Shown: positions 16,719 through 26,415 of the stretch, in pieces
Layout of the letters: every line of letters starts with the position of its first letter
Position numbering within the stretch: position 1 is the first letter of the stretch
DNA from: Croceivirga sp.
GTDB taxonomy: Bacteria > Bacteroidota > Bacteroidia > Flavobacteriales > Flavobacteriaceae
Assembly (NCBI GenBank): GCA_028284935.1
Contig: JANQQQ010000028.1
Location: 1-64,000, forward strand
Reading direction: 5' to 3'
Length of the DNA: 64,000 nucleotides
Program-made: the position numbers and the translations under genes
The notes under the pieces: model-generated
The model's input: the letters and a program-made list of their open reading frames with translations, nothing else
Told to the model about the DNA's origin: nothing
The model's database searches: none

Positions 16719-18008
16719 TTGGACGTCTCCCTCATTGTAATTCTAGTTTCCCTTCTTGCCTCTGCCTTTTTTTCGGGCATGGAGATTGCCTTTATTTCTG
16801 CCAATCGTATCCATATTGAACTGGAGAAAAAACAAGAAGGTTTTTTAGCAAAGGTTTTGGCATGGATAACGGAGAAACCTTCCAAGTTCATTGCGACCAT
16901 GCTCATAGGAAATAATATTGCACTGGTCGTCTATGGCCTTTACATGGGAGATTTATTGATGGAGTGGTTTCAAACGTTGCTGCCTACCACTTCAAATCCC
17001 ATTCGGGTGTTGCTGACGGATTTCAGTCTTTTTTCACAAACCGTTATTTCTACTTTTGTTATTCTCATTACTGCGGAATTCCTTCCAAAAGTACTTTTCC
17101 AGATTTACTCCAATACGCTACTTAAAGTCTTTGCTTTTCCGGCATATTTATTTTATGTGCTTTTTTCCTTTTTATCCTGGATGGTCATCAAAGTTTCCGA
17201 TTTTATTTTAAAGACCTTTTTTAAGACCGATGGCGATGAGGTACAACTGGCCTTTACTAAGCTGGAGCTTGGGGATTATATTACGGAGCAAATGGAGTCC
17301 GTGGAAGAAGAGGACGAAGTGGATTCAGAAATACAGCTGTTTCAAAATGCTTTGGAGTTTTCTGAGGTTAAGGCCCGTGAAGTTATGGTCCCAAGAACTG
17401 AAATTATGGCCATTGAGCTACATGAAACCACAAAAACACTCAGTAAACTGTTCATTGAGACAGGCTATTCCAAAATATTGGTCTATAAGGATACCGTGGA
17501 TGAGATTATTGGTTACGTGCATTCCTATGAACTTTTTAAGAAACCTAAAACCATAAAGCACATTTTGCGGCCTGTGGAGTTTGTTCCGGAAACGATGCTC
17601 ATACATGACATATTGAATGTATTGACCAAAAAGCGAAAAAGTATGGCAGTGGTTTTGGATGAATATGGTGGAACTTCCGGCGTGATGACCGTGGAGGACA
17701 TTGTAGAGGAGCTTTTTGGGGAAATTGAGGACGAGCATGATACCACGGATTTGATAGAAGAACTAATGAAGGAAAATCTATATCGGTTTTCCGCTCGACT
17801 GGAAGTGGATTATATCAATGAAAACTACAAATTACAGCTTCCTGAAAGTGAGGAATATGAGACCCTTGGGGGATTGATTACCAACTTCACCGAAGAAATC
17901 CCGGAGAAGGATGAAGAGATAAAAACAGAACATCATCTCTTTAAGATTTTGGAAGTATCCAATAATAAAATAGACCTGGTAGAGGTACGGTTCCTCAACC
18001 AAGAATGA
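16719..18008 (+). CDS. CNNM/CorC-type membrane protein with CBS pair (hemolysin family)
   Basis: A 429-aa protein: DUF21/CNNM membrane domain (about 1-180, SLIVILVSLLASAFFSG at the start), two CBS domains (about 205-330, with AREVMVPRTEIMAIE and SMAVVLDEYGGTSGVMTVED) and a C-terminal CorC/HlyC domain (about 345-425). Related proteins act in Mg2+/Co2+ efflux; the hemolysin name is historical. The start is TTG at 16719. It follows the small membrane protein closely. Confidence 0.88.
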   Translation: MDVSLIVILVSLLASAFFSGMEIAFISANRIHIELEKKQEGFLAKVLAWITEKPSKFIATMLIGNNIALVVYGLYMGDLLMEWFQTLLPTTSNPIRVLLTDFSLFSQTVISTFVILITAEFLPKVLFQIYSNTLLKVFAFPAYLFYVLFSFLSWMVIKVSDFILKTFFKTDGDEVQLAFTKLELGDYITEQMESVEEEDEVDSEIQLFQNALEFSEVKAREVMVPRTEIMAIELHETTKTLSKLFIETGYSKILVYKDTVDEIIGYVHSYELFKKPKTIKHILRPVEFVPETMLIHDILNVLTKKRKSMAVVLDEYGGTSGVMTVEDIVEELFGEIEDEHDTTDLIEELMKENLYRFSARLEVDYINENYKLQLPESEEYETLGGLITNFTEEIPEKDEEIKTEHHLFKILEVSNNKIDLVEVRFLNQE

Positions 18009-18119
18009 TGTAAATGTTAAACCGTTACCCAATGATTTATAAGGGGTTCTGAGCTTTTCCAATTGAAAAGAAAATGGTATTTTCGCCCACTAAAATCAAA
18101 GGCAAAAGAAAATCAATAG

Positions 18120-20240
18120 ATGGCTATTTTAGAAAATATTAGAAAGCGGACTACCGTACTTATTTTAATTATTGGTATGGCCCTGTTCGCATTTGTAATT
18201 TCCGGCGTGTTTACAGGAAATGATTTTGCAGGAGGAAAAATTGGTTCCACGATTGCGGAAATTAATGGGGAGCCTATCTCCAGGGAGGATTTTACCAGAA
18301 AGTTGGAACAGGCGCAACGCCAATTTGGACCCAACTTTTCTTCTACCCAACTGGTGAATAGGGTATACGACCAAGAAATAAGGGGTGCTATTCTCAGTCA
18401 GCAGTTCAAAAAATTGGGGATTGATGTGGAGAGTGACCAAATCGTGGATTTTGTTAAGAGCACGGGATATGCACAAGACCCTTCATTCCAAGATGAAAAT
18501 GGGGTATTCAATCCCGAAGTCTTTAAGGCTACTATTGCCGATTGGAGGGAAACCAATCCATTGTTGTATGATAACTGGTTGGAAATAGAAAAACAGATTA
18601 TGCAATCCGCCAAAGAGCAGATTTATTTCAACCTCATAAAGGCGGGAACCGGTGCTACCCTTGTGGAAGGGGAGTTTGATTACAAATTGACCGGTGATAA
18701 AGTTGACTTTCAGTACGTTCGGGTGCCCTATGCTTCAGTGCCAGATAGTACCATTCAAGTTTCCAAGGACGAAATTGCCGCCTATATTAAGGAGCATGAG
18801 GACGAGTTTGAACAAGAAAAGGCTAGGGATATTCGTTTCGTCTTTTTTGAAGAAAAAGCCTCTGCAGCTGACGAAAACGCTGTAAAGGATGAATTGACCC
18901 AGCTCTTGGGTAATACTGTGGAATACATCCAGGAAAGGAATACCACGGATACCATTCCCGGTTTCAGGAATACGACAAATATGGCGGCCTTTTTGGATAG
19001 GAATTCAGATGAGAAGTTTGATACTATTTTCAAAGCGAAAAAAGACTTACCTGCGCTGGCGGCGGATAGCATTTTTAATCTAGCCGACGGGGAAGTTCAT
19101 GGCCCTTACAGGGATGGGGATTTCTTTAAGCTATCACGGATAATGGCAAGAAAATCCAATGGTTCTGTCAAAGCGAGTCATATCTTATTTGCCTATGAAG
19201 GGGCAACAAGGGCCAATCCCGATGTCACCCGAACTAAGGAAGAAGCTGAGGAGGAGGCCAATAGAATATTGGAAGAGGCAAAAAAGGCAGACGCTGATTT
19301 TACGGCTTTGGCCAGGGACAATTCTGATGGACCCTCTGCACCTAGAGGTGGGGACCTGGGATATTTTCAAGAAGGCATTATGGCGGACGAGTTCAATGAT
19401 TTCTGTTTTGGAAATGAGGTAGGGGCCATTGGTTTGGTAGAAACCCAATTTGGATTCCATATTATTAAAGTGGATGATAAACAGGACATTGTTCAGGTAG
19501 CTACACTTTCAAGGGAGATTCAACCTTCGGAAGAGACCGTCAATACCTTGTTTACGGATGCTACCAAGTTTGAAATGTCGGTTGCGGATGCGGAGCCAGA
19601 AGCGTTTTCCGATATTGCCAAAGAGGGAAGCTTCGCCGTCCGTCCAGTCAATAAAATCAAGGAAATGGATGAAAATCTACCTGGACTGGATTCCCAAAGG
19701 AGCATTGTGCAGTGGGCCTTTAATGATGATACCAAGGTTGGGGAAATCAAACGCTTTGATTTGACCAATGGTTATGCTATTGTACAGCTGACCAAAAAAT
19801 ATAGGAAAGGAACCATGTCCGTAGAAGATGCCTCGTCAACGGCTTTGCCAAAAATCCGCAGGGAGAAAAAGGCGGAGCAAATAATGAGAAAAACAACGGT
19901 TACCACCTTGGAGGATTTTGCCACTAATAATGGGGTGACCACCTCCAATGCCTCAGCTGTAACCAGAAAAGCTCCGACCATTCCTGGAGCAGGGCGTGAA
20001 CCCTTAGTCGTGGGAAAGGCATTTTCATTGGCAGAAGGGGAAACGTCTCAGCTTATAAAAGGAGAAACAGGGGTATTTATGGTCAAATTGACCAAGAAAG
20101 AGGATGCCGTTAGCCTTCCAAATTATAGTACTGACACAAATAGATTGACTAATCAAAACCGCACTGCCGTAAACACTGGCGTATATAATGCGTTAAAGGG
20201 AGGAGCGGAAATCGAGGACAATCGCGCTACGTTCTATTAG
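18120..20240 (+). CDS. ppiD: Periplasmic peptidyl-prolyl isomerase PpiD/SurA-like
   Basis: A 706-aa inner-membrane-anchored chaperone. It has one N-terminal transmembrane helix (about 11-31), a SurA_N-like domain (EINGEPISREDFTRKLEQ) and a parvulin PPIase domain (about 340-450, KASHILFAYEG, ARDNSDGPSAPRGGDLGYF, VETQFGFHIIKV), then a long C-terminal chaperone part. PpiD assists folding of outer-membrane proteins leaving the Sec translocon. It is convergent with the GHMP kinase gene. Confidence 0.88.
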   Translation: MAILENIRKRTTVLILIIGMALFAFVISGVFTGNDFAGGKIGSTIAEINGEPISREDFTRKLEQAQRQFGPNFSSTQLVNRVYDQEIRGAILSQQFKKLGIDVESDQIVDFVKSTGYAQDPSFQDENGVFNPEVFKATIADWRETNPLLYDNWLEIEKQIMQSAKEQIYFNLIKAGTGATLVEGEFDYKLTGDKVDFQYVRVPYASVPDSTIQVSKDEIAAYIKEHEDEFEQEKARDIRFVFFEEKASAADENAVKDELTQLLGNTVEYIQERNTTDTIPGFRNTTNMAAFLDRNSDEKFDTIFKAKKDLPALAADSIFNLADGEVHGPYRDGDFFKLSRIMARKSNGSVKASHILFAYEGATRANPDVTRTKEEAEEEANRILEEAKKADADFTALARDNSDGPSAPRGGDLGYFQEGIMADEFNDFCFGNEVGAIGLVETQFGFHIIKVDDKQDIVQVATLSREIQPSEETVNTLFTDATKFEMSVADAEPEAFSDIAKEGSFAVRPVNKIKEMDENLPGLDSQRSIVQWAFNDDTKVGEIKRFDLTNGYAIVQLTKKYRKGTMSVEDASSTALPKIRREKKAEQIMRKTTVTTLEDFATNNGVTTSNASAVTRKAPTIPGAGREPLVVGKAFSLAEGETSQLIKGETGVFMVKLTKKEDAVSLPNYSTDTNRLTNQNRTAVNTGVYNALKGGAEIEDNRATFY

Positions 20241-20288
20241 TGGATAAAATAGTCTTCATGTTAAGGAAATCATAGAAGGGTAGGGGTA

Positions 20289-21197
20289 TTATAATACCAT
20301 ATCCCTATAAGGAATCACAACATCAAAACCCTTGACTTTAAAATAGTCGGGGGTTTTTTCGTTTCCTGTTACAAGAACAAAATCACCACCCCATCCCCCG
20401 AGGCTTTTTATCGCTCCGAAATAGTCAGGGAATATTTTTTGCTTTATCGGAGCCATTTTTAGGACTTTGGAAAGTACTTCTTCGTGATGCTGAAGTAATG
20501 ACTCAAATTCATTGATATGCACTATCTGCAAAAACCGTTTGGTCAGGATGGACAGTTCTTGGACCAAAGCATCCTTCGCAAAAGCTTGCTTTCTATAATT
20601 GGCGATGGCATCCCTACTATTTTGTTTTTGGTTGAGGTAGACGAAAAAGAGTTGGTCTTTGAATAGTGGGTCAAAGGAGATGCTTTCAACCATGGGGCTG
20701 CCTTCCTTTATTTGATATAGGATGGGGGAATTGTGTTGTGCACAGGCAATGTCATATCCACTTCCCCCAAAGGTATTTTGCAATAATTCATAAGGATTTA
20801 CCTTGGCCCATTGCGCAATGTTATTGATTAAGGTGGAAGACGACCCCAAGCCCCAATTTCTTGGGAAGGTGAGTTGGGAGGTCATTTTAAGGCCCCCAAC
20901 CTTATTATAAATCTCTGGATTTAGTTGCTTTGCGCGACCCAATAGTTTTTCTAAGGTTTGGGCAACTTCCCTATTGGAAAATGACATTACTTTGAAGGTG
21001 CCGGGGTCAAGGCTTGCTTTGAACCAGATTTTCCCAGCCGCGTCAATACTTTCCCAACGTAACGACTTGGAATTGGAAGGTTCTATTGCTAGGGATTGCC
21101 CATATTTGGTGGGAACTGCCAATGCCATTGCTCCATCCAATACTCCATATTCAGCGGTCAAGAGAAGCTTTCCATTGCTATAATAAGTAGCCCGCAT
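20289..21197 (-). CDS. GYDIA-family GHMP kinase (mevalonate-pathway type)
   Basis: A 302-aa GHMP-superfamily kinase. The ATP-binding motif reads NWGLGSSSTLINN and the family-defining GSGYDIACAQ is present. This Bacteroidota family is thought to supply a mevalonate or phosphomevalonate kinase step. The TAATG overlap with the HMG-CoA reductase gene (shared base 21197) shows tight coupling and supports that role. The exact substrate is not readable from sequence. Confidence 0.85.
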   Translation of the reverse strand: MRATYYSNGKLLLTAEYGVLDGAMALAVPTKYGQSLAIEPSNSKSLRWESIDAAGKIWFKASLDPGTFKVMSFSNREVAQTLEKLLGRAKQLNPEIYNKVGGLKMTSQLTFPRNWGLGSSSTLINNIAQWAKVNPYELLQNTFGGSGYDIACAQHNSPILYQIKEGSPMVESISFDPLFKDQLFFVYLNQKQNSRDAIANYRKQAFAKDALVQELSILTKRFLQIVHINEFESLLQHHEEVLSKVLKMAPIKQKIFPDYFGAIKSLGGWGGDFVLVTGNEKTPDYFKVKGFDVVIPYRDMVL

Positions 21198-22495
21198 TAC
21201 AGTTTTCTAAGTCGTTCCAGATGTTCTTTTACCGAAGCATTACTTACGGTACGCTCTTTAAAGTATTCCACCAATTGTTTTTTCTCTTCATCAGAAGCCC
21301 CCATTTGGTTTAACATATTCAAGAGGTGCATTTTCATGTGGCCCTTTTGGATTCCTGTGGTTACCAAGGACCTCAGGGCAGCAAAATTTTGCGCCAATCC
21401 CGCAACGGCAACAATTTGCATTAAATCCTTGGCCGATGGGCTTTGAAGTATTTCCAAGGCCAATTTCACCAAGGGATGTAGAGAGGTCAGACCACCAACG
21501 GTACCCAGGGCCAAAGGGACATCCATCCAAAACCTAAAAATTCCCGCCTTGATTTCGGCATGGGTTAAACTGGAATAGCTTCCGTCTTTTGCCGCATAAG
21601 CGTGGACACCTGCCTCCACTGCCCTAAAATCGTTTCCCGTAGCAAGCACCACCGCATCAATTCCGTTCATGATGCCTTTATTGTGCGTTACTGCCCTATA
21701 GGGTTCTGATTTGGCAATTGAAACGGCCTGCACAAAACGCTGTGCAAAATTTCTTGATACCGTTTCCTCACTTCTATCCTCGCTAATGGGACAAGATACT
21801 TCTGCTCTTACCACACAATTGGGCACGTAATTGCTCAAAATGCTCATGATGATCTCCAGCTCAATGTCTTTTTTCGAAGCCTCTTCTTTCAGGGTTTTGG
21901 CAAATTGTTCTAAACACGAATTGATAAAATTGGCACCCATGGCATCCAAGGTCTCGAAAGTACAGTGCAATTGGTAGTAGCCTTCCAATACATTGGTCTT
22001 ATCTCTTAGAGCAATGTTTGTGATGCCACCGCCACGTTTCTTCATATTGCGTGTAATTGCTTCGGTAGCTATATAAAAAGTGGGCAAGATATCCTTTATT
22101 AAGGTTTCTATGGACTGCTTGTTTCCGTAGTACATAAAATGTACCTGTCCTACTTTTTCCGTTCCCAGAACCGTAGTTTTGAATCCGCTTCGCGTCAACC
22201 AAAATTTTGCGGCCTTACTTGCGGCTGCAACAACGGAACTTTCCTCAATGGTCATGGGGATGGTGTACAAGGTTCCGTTGATCAAAAAATTTGGAGCTAC
22301 TGCAAAAGGCAAATAGTAATTGGTAAGCGTATTCTCTATGAATTCATCATGTACCTTTTGAAGGGCTTCGTTTTCATTGCAATAGTGCGCTAACGTTTTT
22401 TTTGTCGATTCAGGGTCTGAGGTACAGTTATGGGCAATCCAATGTATTTTTTCCTGTTTTGACAGTTTGGAGAAACCTTCTACGGTTTTTTGCAT
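21197..22495 (-). CDS. mvaA: Hydroxymethylglutaryl-CoA reductase, class II
   Basis: A 432-aa enzyme interconverting HMG-CoA and mevalonate, labelled degradative by homology but used for isoprenoid synthesis in this phylum. Seen in sequence: ESSVVAAASKAAKFW with the catalytic Glu, HNKGIMNGIDAV with the catalytic Lys, and the class II histidine in GIQKGHMKMHLLNM. Length is typical of class II. It overlaps the GYDIA kinase gene by one base. A TATCTTTG -7 element lies 17 bp upstream. Confidence 0.93.
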   Translation of the reverse strand: MQKTVEGFSKLSKQEKIHWIAHNCTSDPESTKKTLAHYCNENEALQKVHDEFIENTLTNYYLPFAVAPNFLINGTLYTIPMTIEESSVVAAASKAAKFWLTRSGFKTTVLGTEKVGQVHFMYYGNKQSIETLIKDILPTFYIATEAITRNMKKRGGGITNIALRDKTNVLEGYYQLHCTFETLDAMGANFINSCLEQFAKTLKEEASKKDIELEIIMSILSNYVPNCVVRAEVSCPISEDRSEETVSRNFAQRFVQAVSIAKSEPYRAVTHNKGIMNGIDAVVLATGNDFRAVEAGVHAYAAKDGSYSSLTHAEIKAGIFRFWMDVPLALGTVGGLTSLHPLVKLALEILQSPSAKDLMQIVAVAGLAQNFAALRSLVTTGIQKGHMKMHLLNMLNQMGASDEEKKQLVEYFKERTVSNASVKEHLERLRKL

Positions 22496-22511
22496 GGTTT
22501 TGCTTAAAATG

Positions 22512-22519
22512 CAAAGATA
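22512..22519 (-). promoter_or_regulatory. -7 element upstream of HMG-CoA reductase
   Basis: TATCTTTG on the minus strand, an exact TAnnTTTG match, 16 bp before the ATG. No clear TTG stands at -33, so this is a partial promoter match. Confidence 0.5.
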
Positions 22520-22625
22520 CGTCTTACGGTTTCTTGTGAGCTATTGTGCTTTGCACGTATCTATCCTTATATTTAAGGATTCTATAAATTATTAGTAAAC
22601 TTGAAGGTTTAAATTAGTGTTCCCA

Positions 22626-24836
22626 ATGAATAAAGTATCCTATTTCCTTGTTTTCTTTTTAGTATTCTCAGCCCTTTCAACAGCTCAAAAAAAGAAGATT
22701 ACCCTAGACGGGATTTGGGGGGGTGAGTTCAGGACTGAAGGTATGGATGTATTACGTTCCATGAAAAACGGAAAGCAGTACACCGTGCTCAATTTTAACC
22801 GAAACCCCAGAAGCAGTACACTTGATAAATATGATTATGAAACCTTGGAGAAAGTGGAGACCATTGTGTCCTCATCAGAGAGCATACCCTTTTTTAGTTC
22901 TTATGAATTCAGTGATGACGAATCCAAAGTTATTTTGGCTACGGAGATTGAGCCTATTTTCAGGAGGTCTCGCTTGGGGATTTATTATATATATGATATT
23001 GGTTCCAAGTCGATAAAAAAGATTTCGGAGAACAAGATTCAGGAACCAGAACTTTCTCCGGACGGAACAAAAGTGGCCTACGCCCGGGATAACAATTTAT
23101 ATCTCATGGATCTACAGTCAGGAAAGACCCAACAAATGACCAGTAATGGAGTGTATGGCAGTATCATCAACGGAATAACGGATTGGGTCTATGAGGAGGA
23201 ATTTGCCTTTGTAAAGGCGTTTGAATGGAACGGCGATGGCACCAAAATTGCTTTTATCCGTTTTGACGAAACCGATGTACCTCAATTTTCCATGGATGTC
23301 TATGGTACCGAACTCTACCCGTTCCAGTATGAATTTAAATATCCCAAAGCTGGGGAGGAAAACGCCAAAGTAAGTTTGCATATATACGATGTTTCCTCAG
23401 GTCAGATTTCAAACGTGGATTTGGGAGATGCGTATTATATTCCTAGGATAAAATGGATGAACCATCCAAATTATTTAAGCGTTCAGACCATAAATCGCCA
23501 CCAGAATCACCTTAGGTTAAGTGAGGTAAACGTCAAAGATAATTCAGTGAAGGTTTTGCTGGAAGAAAGGGATGAGGCCTATGTGGACATTCATGATAAT
23601 CTCACTTTTTTAGCTGATGACAGCTTTATTTGGACGAGTGAAAAAGATGGGTACAACCATCTTTATTTACATAATCGGGACGGTGGCTTAATGAATCAAA
23701 TTACCCAGGGACCTTGGGAGGTCACCAATTATTACGGTTACGATCAAGCTAACGATAAAATCTATTACCAATCCGTAGAGAACGGTTCCATTAATCGGGA
23801 TGTGTATAGTGTATCAAGTTCGGGAAAGAACAAAAAACGGTTGAGTACTCGGGATGGGGCCAATTCCGCAGCTTTTAGCGCGGATTATTCTTATTTCATC
23901 AATACGTTTTCAAGTGCGGTGTCCCCCACGGATTATACCTTGCACAAGGCATCCAATGGGAAAGTCGTCAAAAAAATAAAGGACAATAGTGTTTTGGACA
24001 CAAAACTGGAAGGTTATGAACTGTCCCCAAAAGAATTCTCCACCATTACCATCAACGGGAACGATTTGAACATGTATATGATCAAACCTGTTGATTTTGA
24101 CCCTGGCAAGGAATATCCACTACTTATGTTCCAGTATAGTGGACCAGGTTCGCAACAAGTGGCCAATCGTTGGTTTGGGGCCAATGACTATTGGCATCAA
24201 ATGCTGGTTTCCCAAGGGATTATTGTTGCCTGTGTCGATGGCCGGGGAACTGGGTTAAAAGGGCGTGATTTTAAGAAATCCACCTATATGAACCTTGTGA
24301 AATACGAAACCGAAGATCAAATTGCTGCGGCTAAGAAATTAAGCGAACTGCCTTATATTGATGAAGACCGAACAGGCATTTGGGGCTGGAGCTTTGGCGG
24401 GCATATGAGTACCAATGCCCTCTTAAAGGGCAATGAGGTTTTTGAAATGGCCATTGCCGTGGCCCCGGTGACCAGCTGGCGTTTTTACGATACTATTTAT
24501 ACCGAACGCTTTATGCGAACCCCCCAAGAAAATCCGGAAGGCTATGATAATGAATCGCCATTTAATTATCCGGAATTGTTAAAAGGGGATTATTTGTTGG
24601 TACATGGTTCAGGTGATGACAATGTACATGTCCAGAATACCATGAGAATGGCTGAGGCCTTAATTCAGGCTGATAAACAGTTCGAGTGGGCCATCTATCC
24701 GGATAGGAACCATGGCATCTATGGGGGCAATACCCGAAAACACCTCTATCGTAAGATGACCAATTTTGTGATGGAGAAACTCAAGGACCGTCCAAAAAAA
24801 TCTGAACAGCTTTTAAAGGAGTCTATAAAGGGCTAG
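22626..24836 (+). CDS. S9-family peptidase, dipeptidyl-peptidase IV-like
   Basis: A 736-aa secreted or periplasmic serine peptidase removing dipeptides after Pro/Ala. It has a signal peptide (LVFFLVFSALSTAQ), an N-terminal beta-propeller (about 30-480) containing the DPP-IV type substrate Glu pair (VYEEEFAFVKAFEW), and a C-terminal alpha/beta hydrolase. The hydrolase has Ser589 in GWSFGG, Asp in GSGDDNVHVQ and His in DRNHGIYGG. The frame is open to a GTG at 22617, but ATG 22626 (MNKVSYF) fits the signal peptide. A POT peptide transporter follows, consistent with peptide scavenging. Confidence 0.9.
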   Translation: MNKVSYFLVFFLVFSALSTAQKKKITLDGIWGGEFRTEGMDVLRSMKNGKQYTVLNFNRNPRSSTLDKYDYETLEKVETIVSSSESIPFFSSYEFSDDESKVILATEIEPIFRRSRLGIYYIYDIGSKSIKKISENKIQEPELSPDGTKVAYARDNNLYLMDLQSGKTQQMTSNGVYGSIINGITDWVYEEEFAFVKAFEWNGDGTKIAFIRFDETDVPQFSMDVYGTELYPFQYEFKYPKAGEENAKVSLHIYDVSSGQISNVDLGDAYYIPRIKWMNHPNYLSVQTINRHQNHLRLSEVNVKDNSVKVLLEERDEAYVDIHDNLTFLADDSFIWTSEKDGYNHLYLHNRDGGLMNQITQGPWEVTNYYGYDQANDKIYYQSVENGSINRDVYSVSSSGKNKKRLSTRDGANSAAFSADYSYFINTFSSAVSPTDYTLHKASNGKVVKKIKDNSVLDTKLEGYELSPKEFSTITINGNDLNMYMIKPVDFDPGKEYPLLMFQYSGPGSQQVANRWFGANDYWHQMLVSQGIIVACVDGRGTGLKGRDFKKSTYMNLVKYETEDQIAAAKKLSELPYIDEDRTGIWGWSFGGHMSTNALLKGNEVFEMAIAVAPVTSWRFYDTIYTERFMRTPQENPEGYDNESPFNYPELLKGDYLLVHGSGDDNVHVQNTMRMAEALIQADKQFEWAIYPDRNHGIYGGNTRKHLYRKMTNFVMEKLKDRPKKSEQLLKESIKG

Positions 24837-24879
24837 TGGAGTATTCAGGATTATGCATTATTAACCAAACTAACTAAAT

Positions 24880-26415
24880 ATGTCAGACGTAGTAAAACCG
24901 GCCAATGAGAAGCAGATTCTAGGCCATCCCCAAGGATTATTCTATCTGTTTTTTGCTGAATTATGGGAGCGATTTAGTTTCTATGGGATGAGAGCACTGT
25001 TGACCCTGTATATGGTCAACGTGATCTTTGAAAAATTAATGGAGCGTGATTATGCCACAGCTGCGGTATATGCATCCTATGGCTCACTGGTTTATGCTTC
25101 AACTGTTGTTGGGGGCCGAATTTCCGATTCCATATTGGGCATGCGCAATTCCATATTCCTTGGAGGAATCCTTATGTCCATTGGTCATTTTGTCCTGGCC
25201 ATTGAAAACAACATCGCCTTCTTTTTGGCACTTTCCTTTATCATTGTTGGGAACGGCTTCTTTAAACCAAATATTTCAACGTTTGTTGGGACATTGTACA
25301 AAGAGGGAGACCCCAAGAAAGACTCGGGATTCACCATCTTTTACATGGGAATCAATATTGGAGGTTGGGTGGCTCCACTGCTTTGTGGATGGTTGGCAGC
25401 TAAATATGGCTGGCATTATGGTTTTGGACTTGCGGGTATAGGAATGTTGACAGGGCTCGTCTTTTTCTGGAGTGGAATTAAAAAGGGTGTTTTTGGGGAA
25501 AATGGCCTTCCTCCTGAAAACGGAGCAATAAATAAATCAATTGCAGGCATCAGACAAGGGGTTTTGGTCCCGGTTCTAGCAGTTTTGTCCGCCCCTTTAA
25601 TCGCTTTTTTGTTGTCTTCTTACAAGTCCTTGGGGGCTGAAGAATCTTTTTTGGAAGGAACCAATATTGTAAATCTCTTGTTTTACTTTATTGGTTTCGC
25701 GGTTTTGGCCTACATGGCATATATCATGATATCGGCTACTTCAGAGGAACGGAAGAAGTTATTTGCAGCGGTGTTGTTTACGTTCTTTATGACCATTTTC
25801 TGGGGCTTTCATGAACTCTCGGGAAGCGTAATTACCTTATTTGCTTCAAGAAATGTTGATTTGGAAGGTATCATGACGGCGGCGCAGACCAACTCATTGA
25901 ATTCCATGTGGATCATTATTTTGGCGATTCCTATTTCAATGATGTGGACCTGGTTGACCAAAAGGAAATTGAATCCCAGGACCCCTTACAAATTTGGGTT
26001 GGGACTGCTTTTTGCAGGAATTAGTTTTTATGTATTGGCCATAAGTGGGGCCAGTGCCAGCGAAAATGGTTTGGTGCCCTTTGCTTATTTGTTGTTAATG
26101 TATTTCCTGATTTCCGTGGGGGAGTTGTTTATGTCTCCAGTGGGACTTTCAAAGATGACGGATTTGGCCCCAAAACGTATTATCGCCTTTATTATGGGCG
26201 TCTGGTTTTTGTCTTCGGCCTTTGCCTTTCAGGTCGTTGGATTTATAGGGAAGCAATTAGCCATTGAAAGTACCAATGCCAATGTTGGAGGCTTTGATAC
26301 GTTAGGTGTCTACACGGACGGTTTTATGCTCATTGCCAAATACTCCCTTGGTGCTGGAGTCATTGTCTTGTTGGCCTCGCCGCTTATTAAACGATTGATG
26401 GGCAAAGTTCATTGA
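24880..26415 (+). CDS. POT/PTR-family peptide:proton symporter
   Basis: A 511-aa inner-membrane MFS transporter for di- and tripeptides. It has the POT N-terminal signature (FFAELWERFSFYGMRALLTLY, with the ExxERFxYY-like proton-coupling motif) and about 12-14 hydrophobic helices. Asn/Phe-rich NGFFKPNISTFVG is the PTR2 signature. It follows the DPP-IV-like peptidase by 43 bp and probably imports its products. Its stop overlaps the comEC stop by 7 bp in convergent arrangement. Confidence 0.9.
   Translation: MSDVVKPANEKQILGHPQGLFYLFFAELWERFSFYGMRALLTLYMVNVIFEKLMERDYATAAVYASYGSLVYASTVVGGRISDSILGMRNSIFLGGILMSIGHFVLAIENNIAFFLALSFIIVGNGFFKPNISTFVGTLYKEGDPKKDSGFTIFYMGINIGGWVAPLLCGWLAAKYGWHYGFGLAGIGMLTGLVFFWSGIKKGVFGENGLPPENGAINKSIAGIRQGVLVPVLAVLSAPLIAFLLSSYKSLGAEESFLEGTNIVNLLFYFIGFAVLAYMAYIMISATSEERKKLFAAVLFTFFMTIFWGFHELSGSVITLFASRNVDLEGIMTAAQTNSLNSMWIIILAIPISMMWTWLTKRKLNPRTPYKFGLGLLFAGISFYVLAISGASASENGLVPFAYLLLMYFLISVGELFMSPVGLSKMTDLAPKRIIAFIMGVWFLSSAFAFQVVGFIGKQLAIESTNANVGGFDTLGVYTDGFMLIAKYSLGAGVIVLLASPLIKRLMGKVH

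Noticed and set aside
20241..20288. GGTATTATAATACC palindrome between ppiD and the GHMP kinase gene
   Set aside because: Weak A/T stem without a T-run on either side; not callable as a terminator or operator.
21032..21061. A further TTCCCAACGTA copy resembling the LytTR half-site
   Set aside because: It lies inside the GYDIA kinase coding sequence, and the 21-bp partner position does not match; the nearest similar stretch is offset by 20 bp. No promoter element follows.
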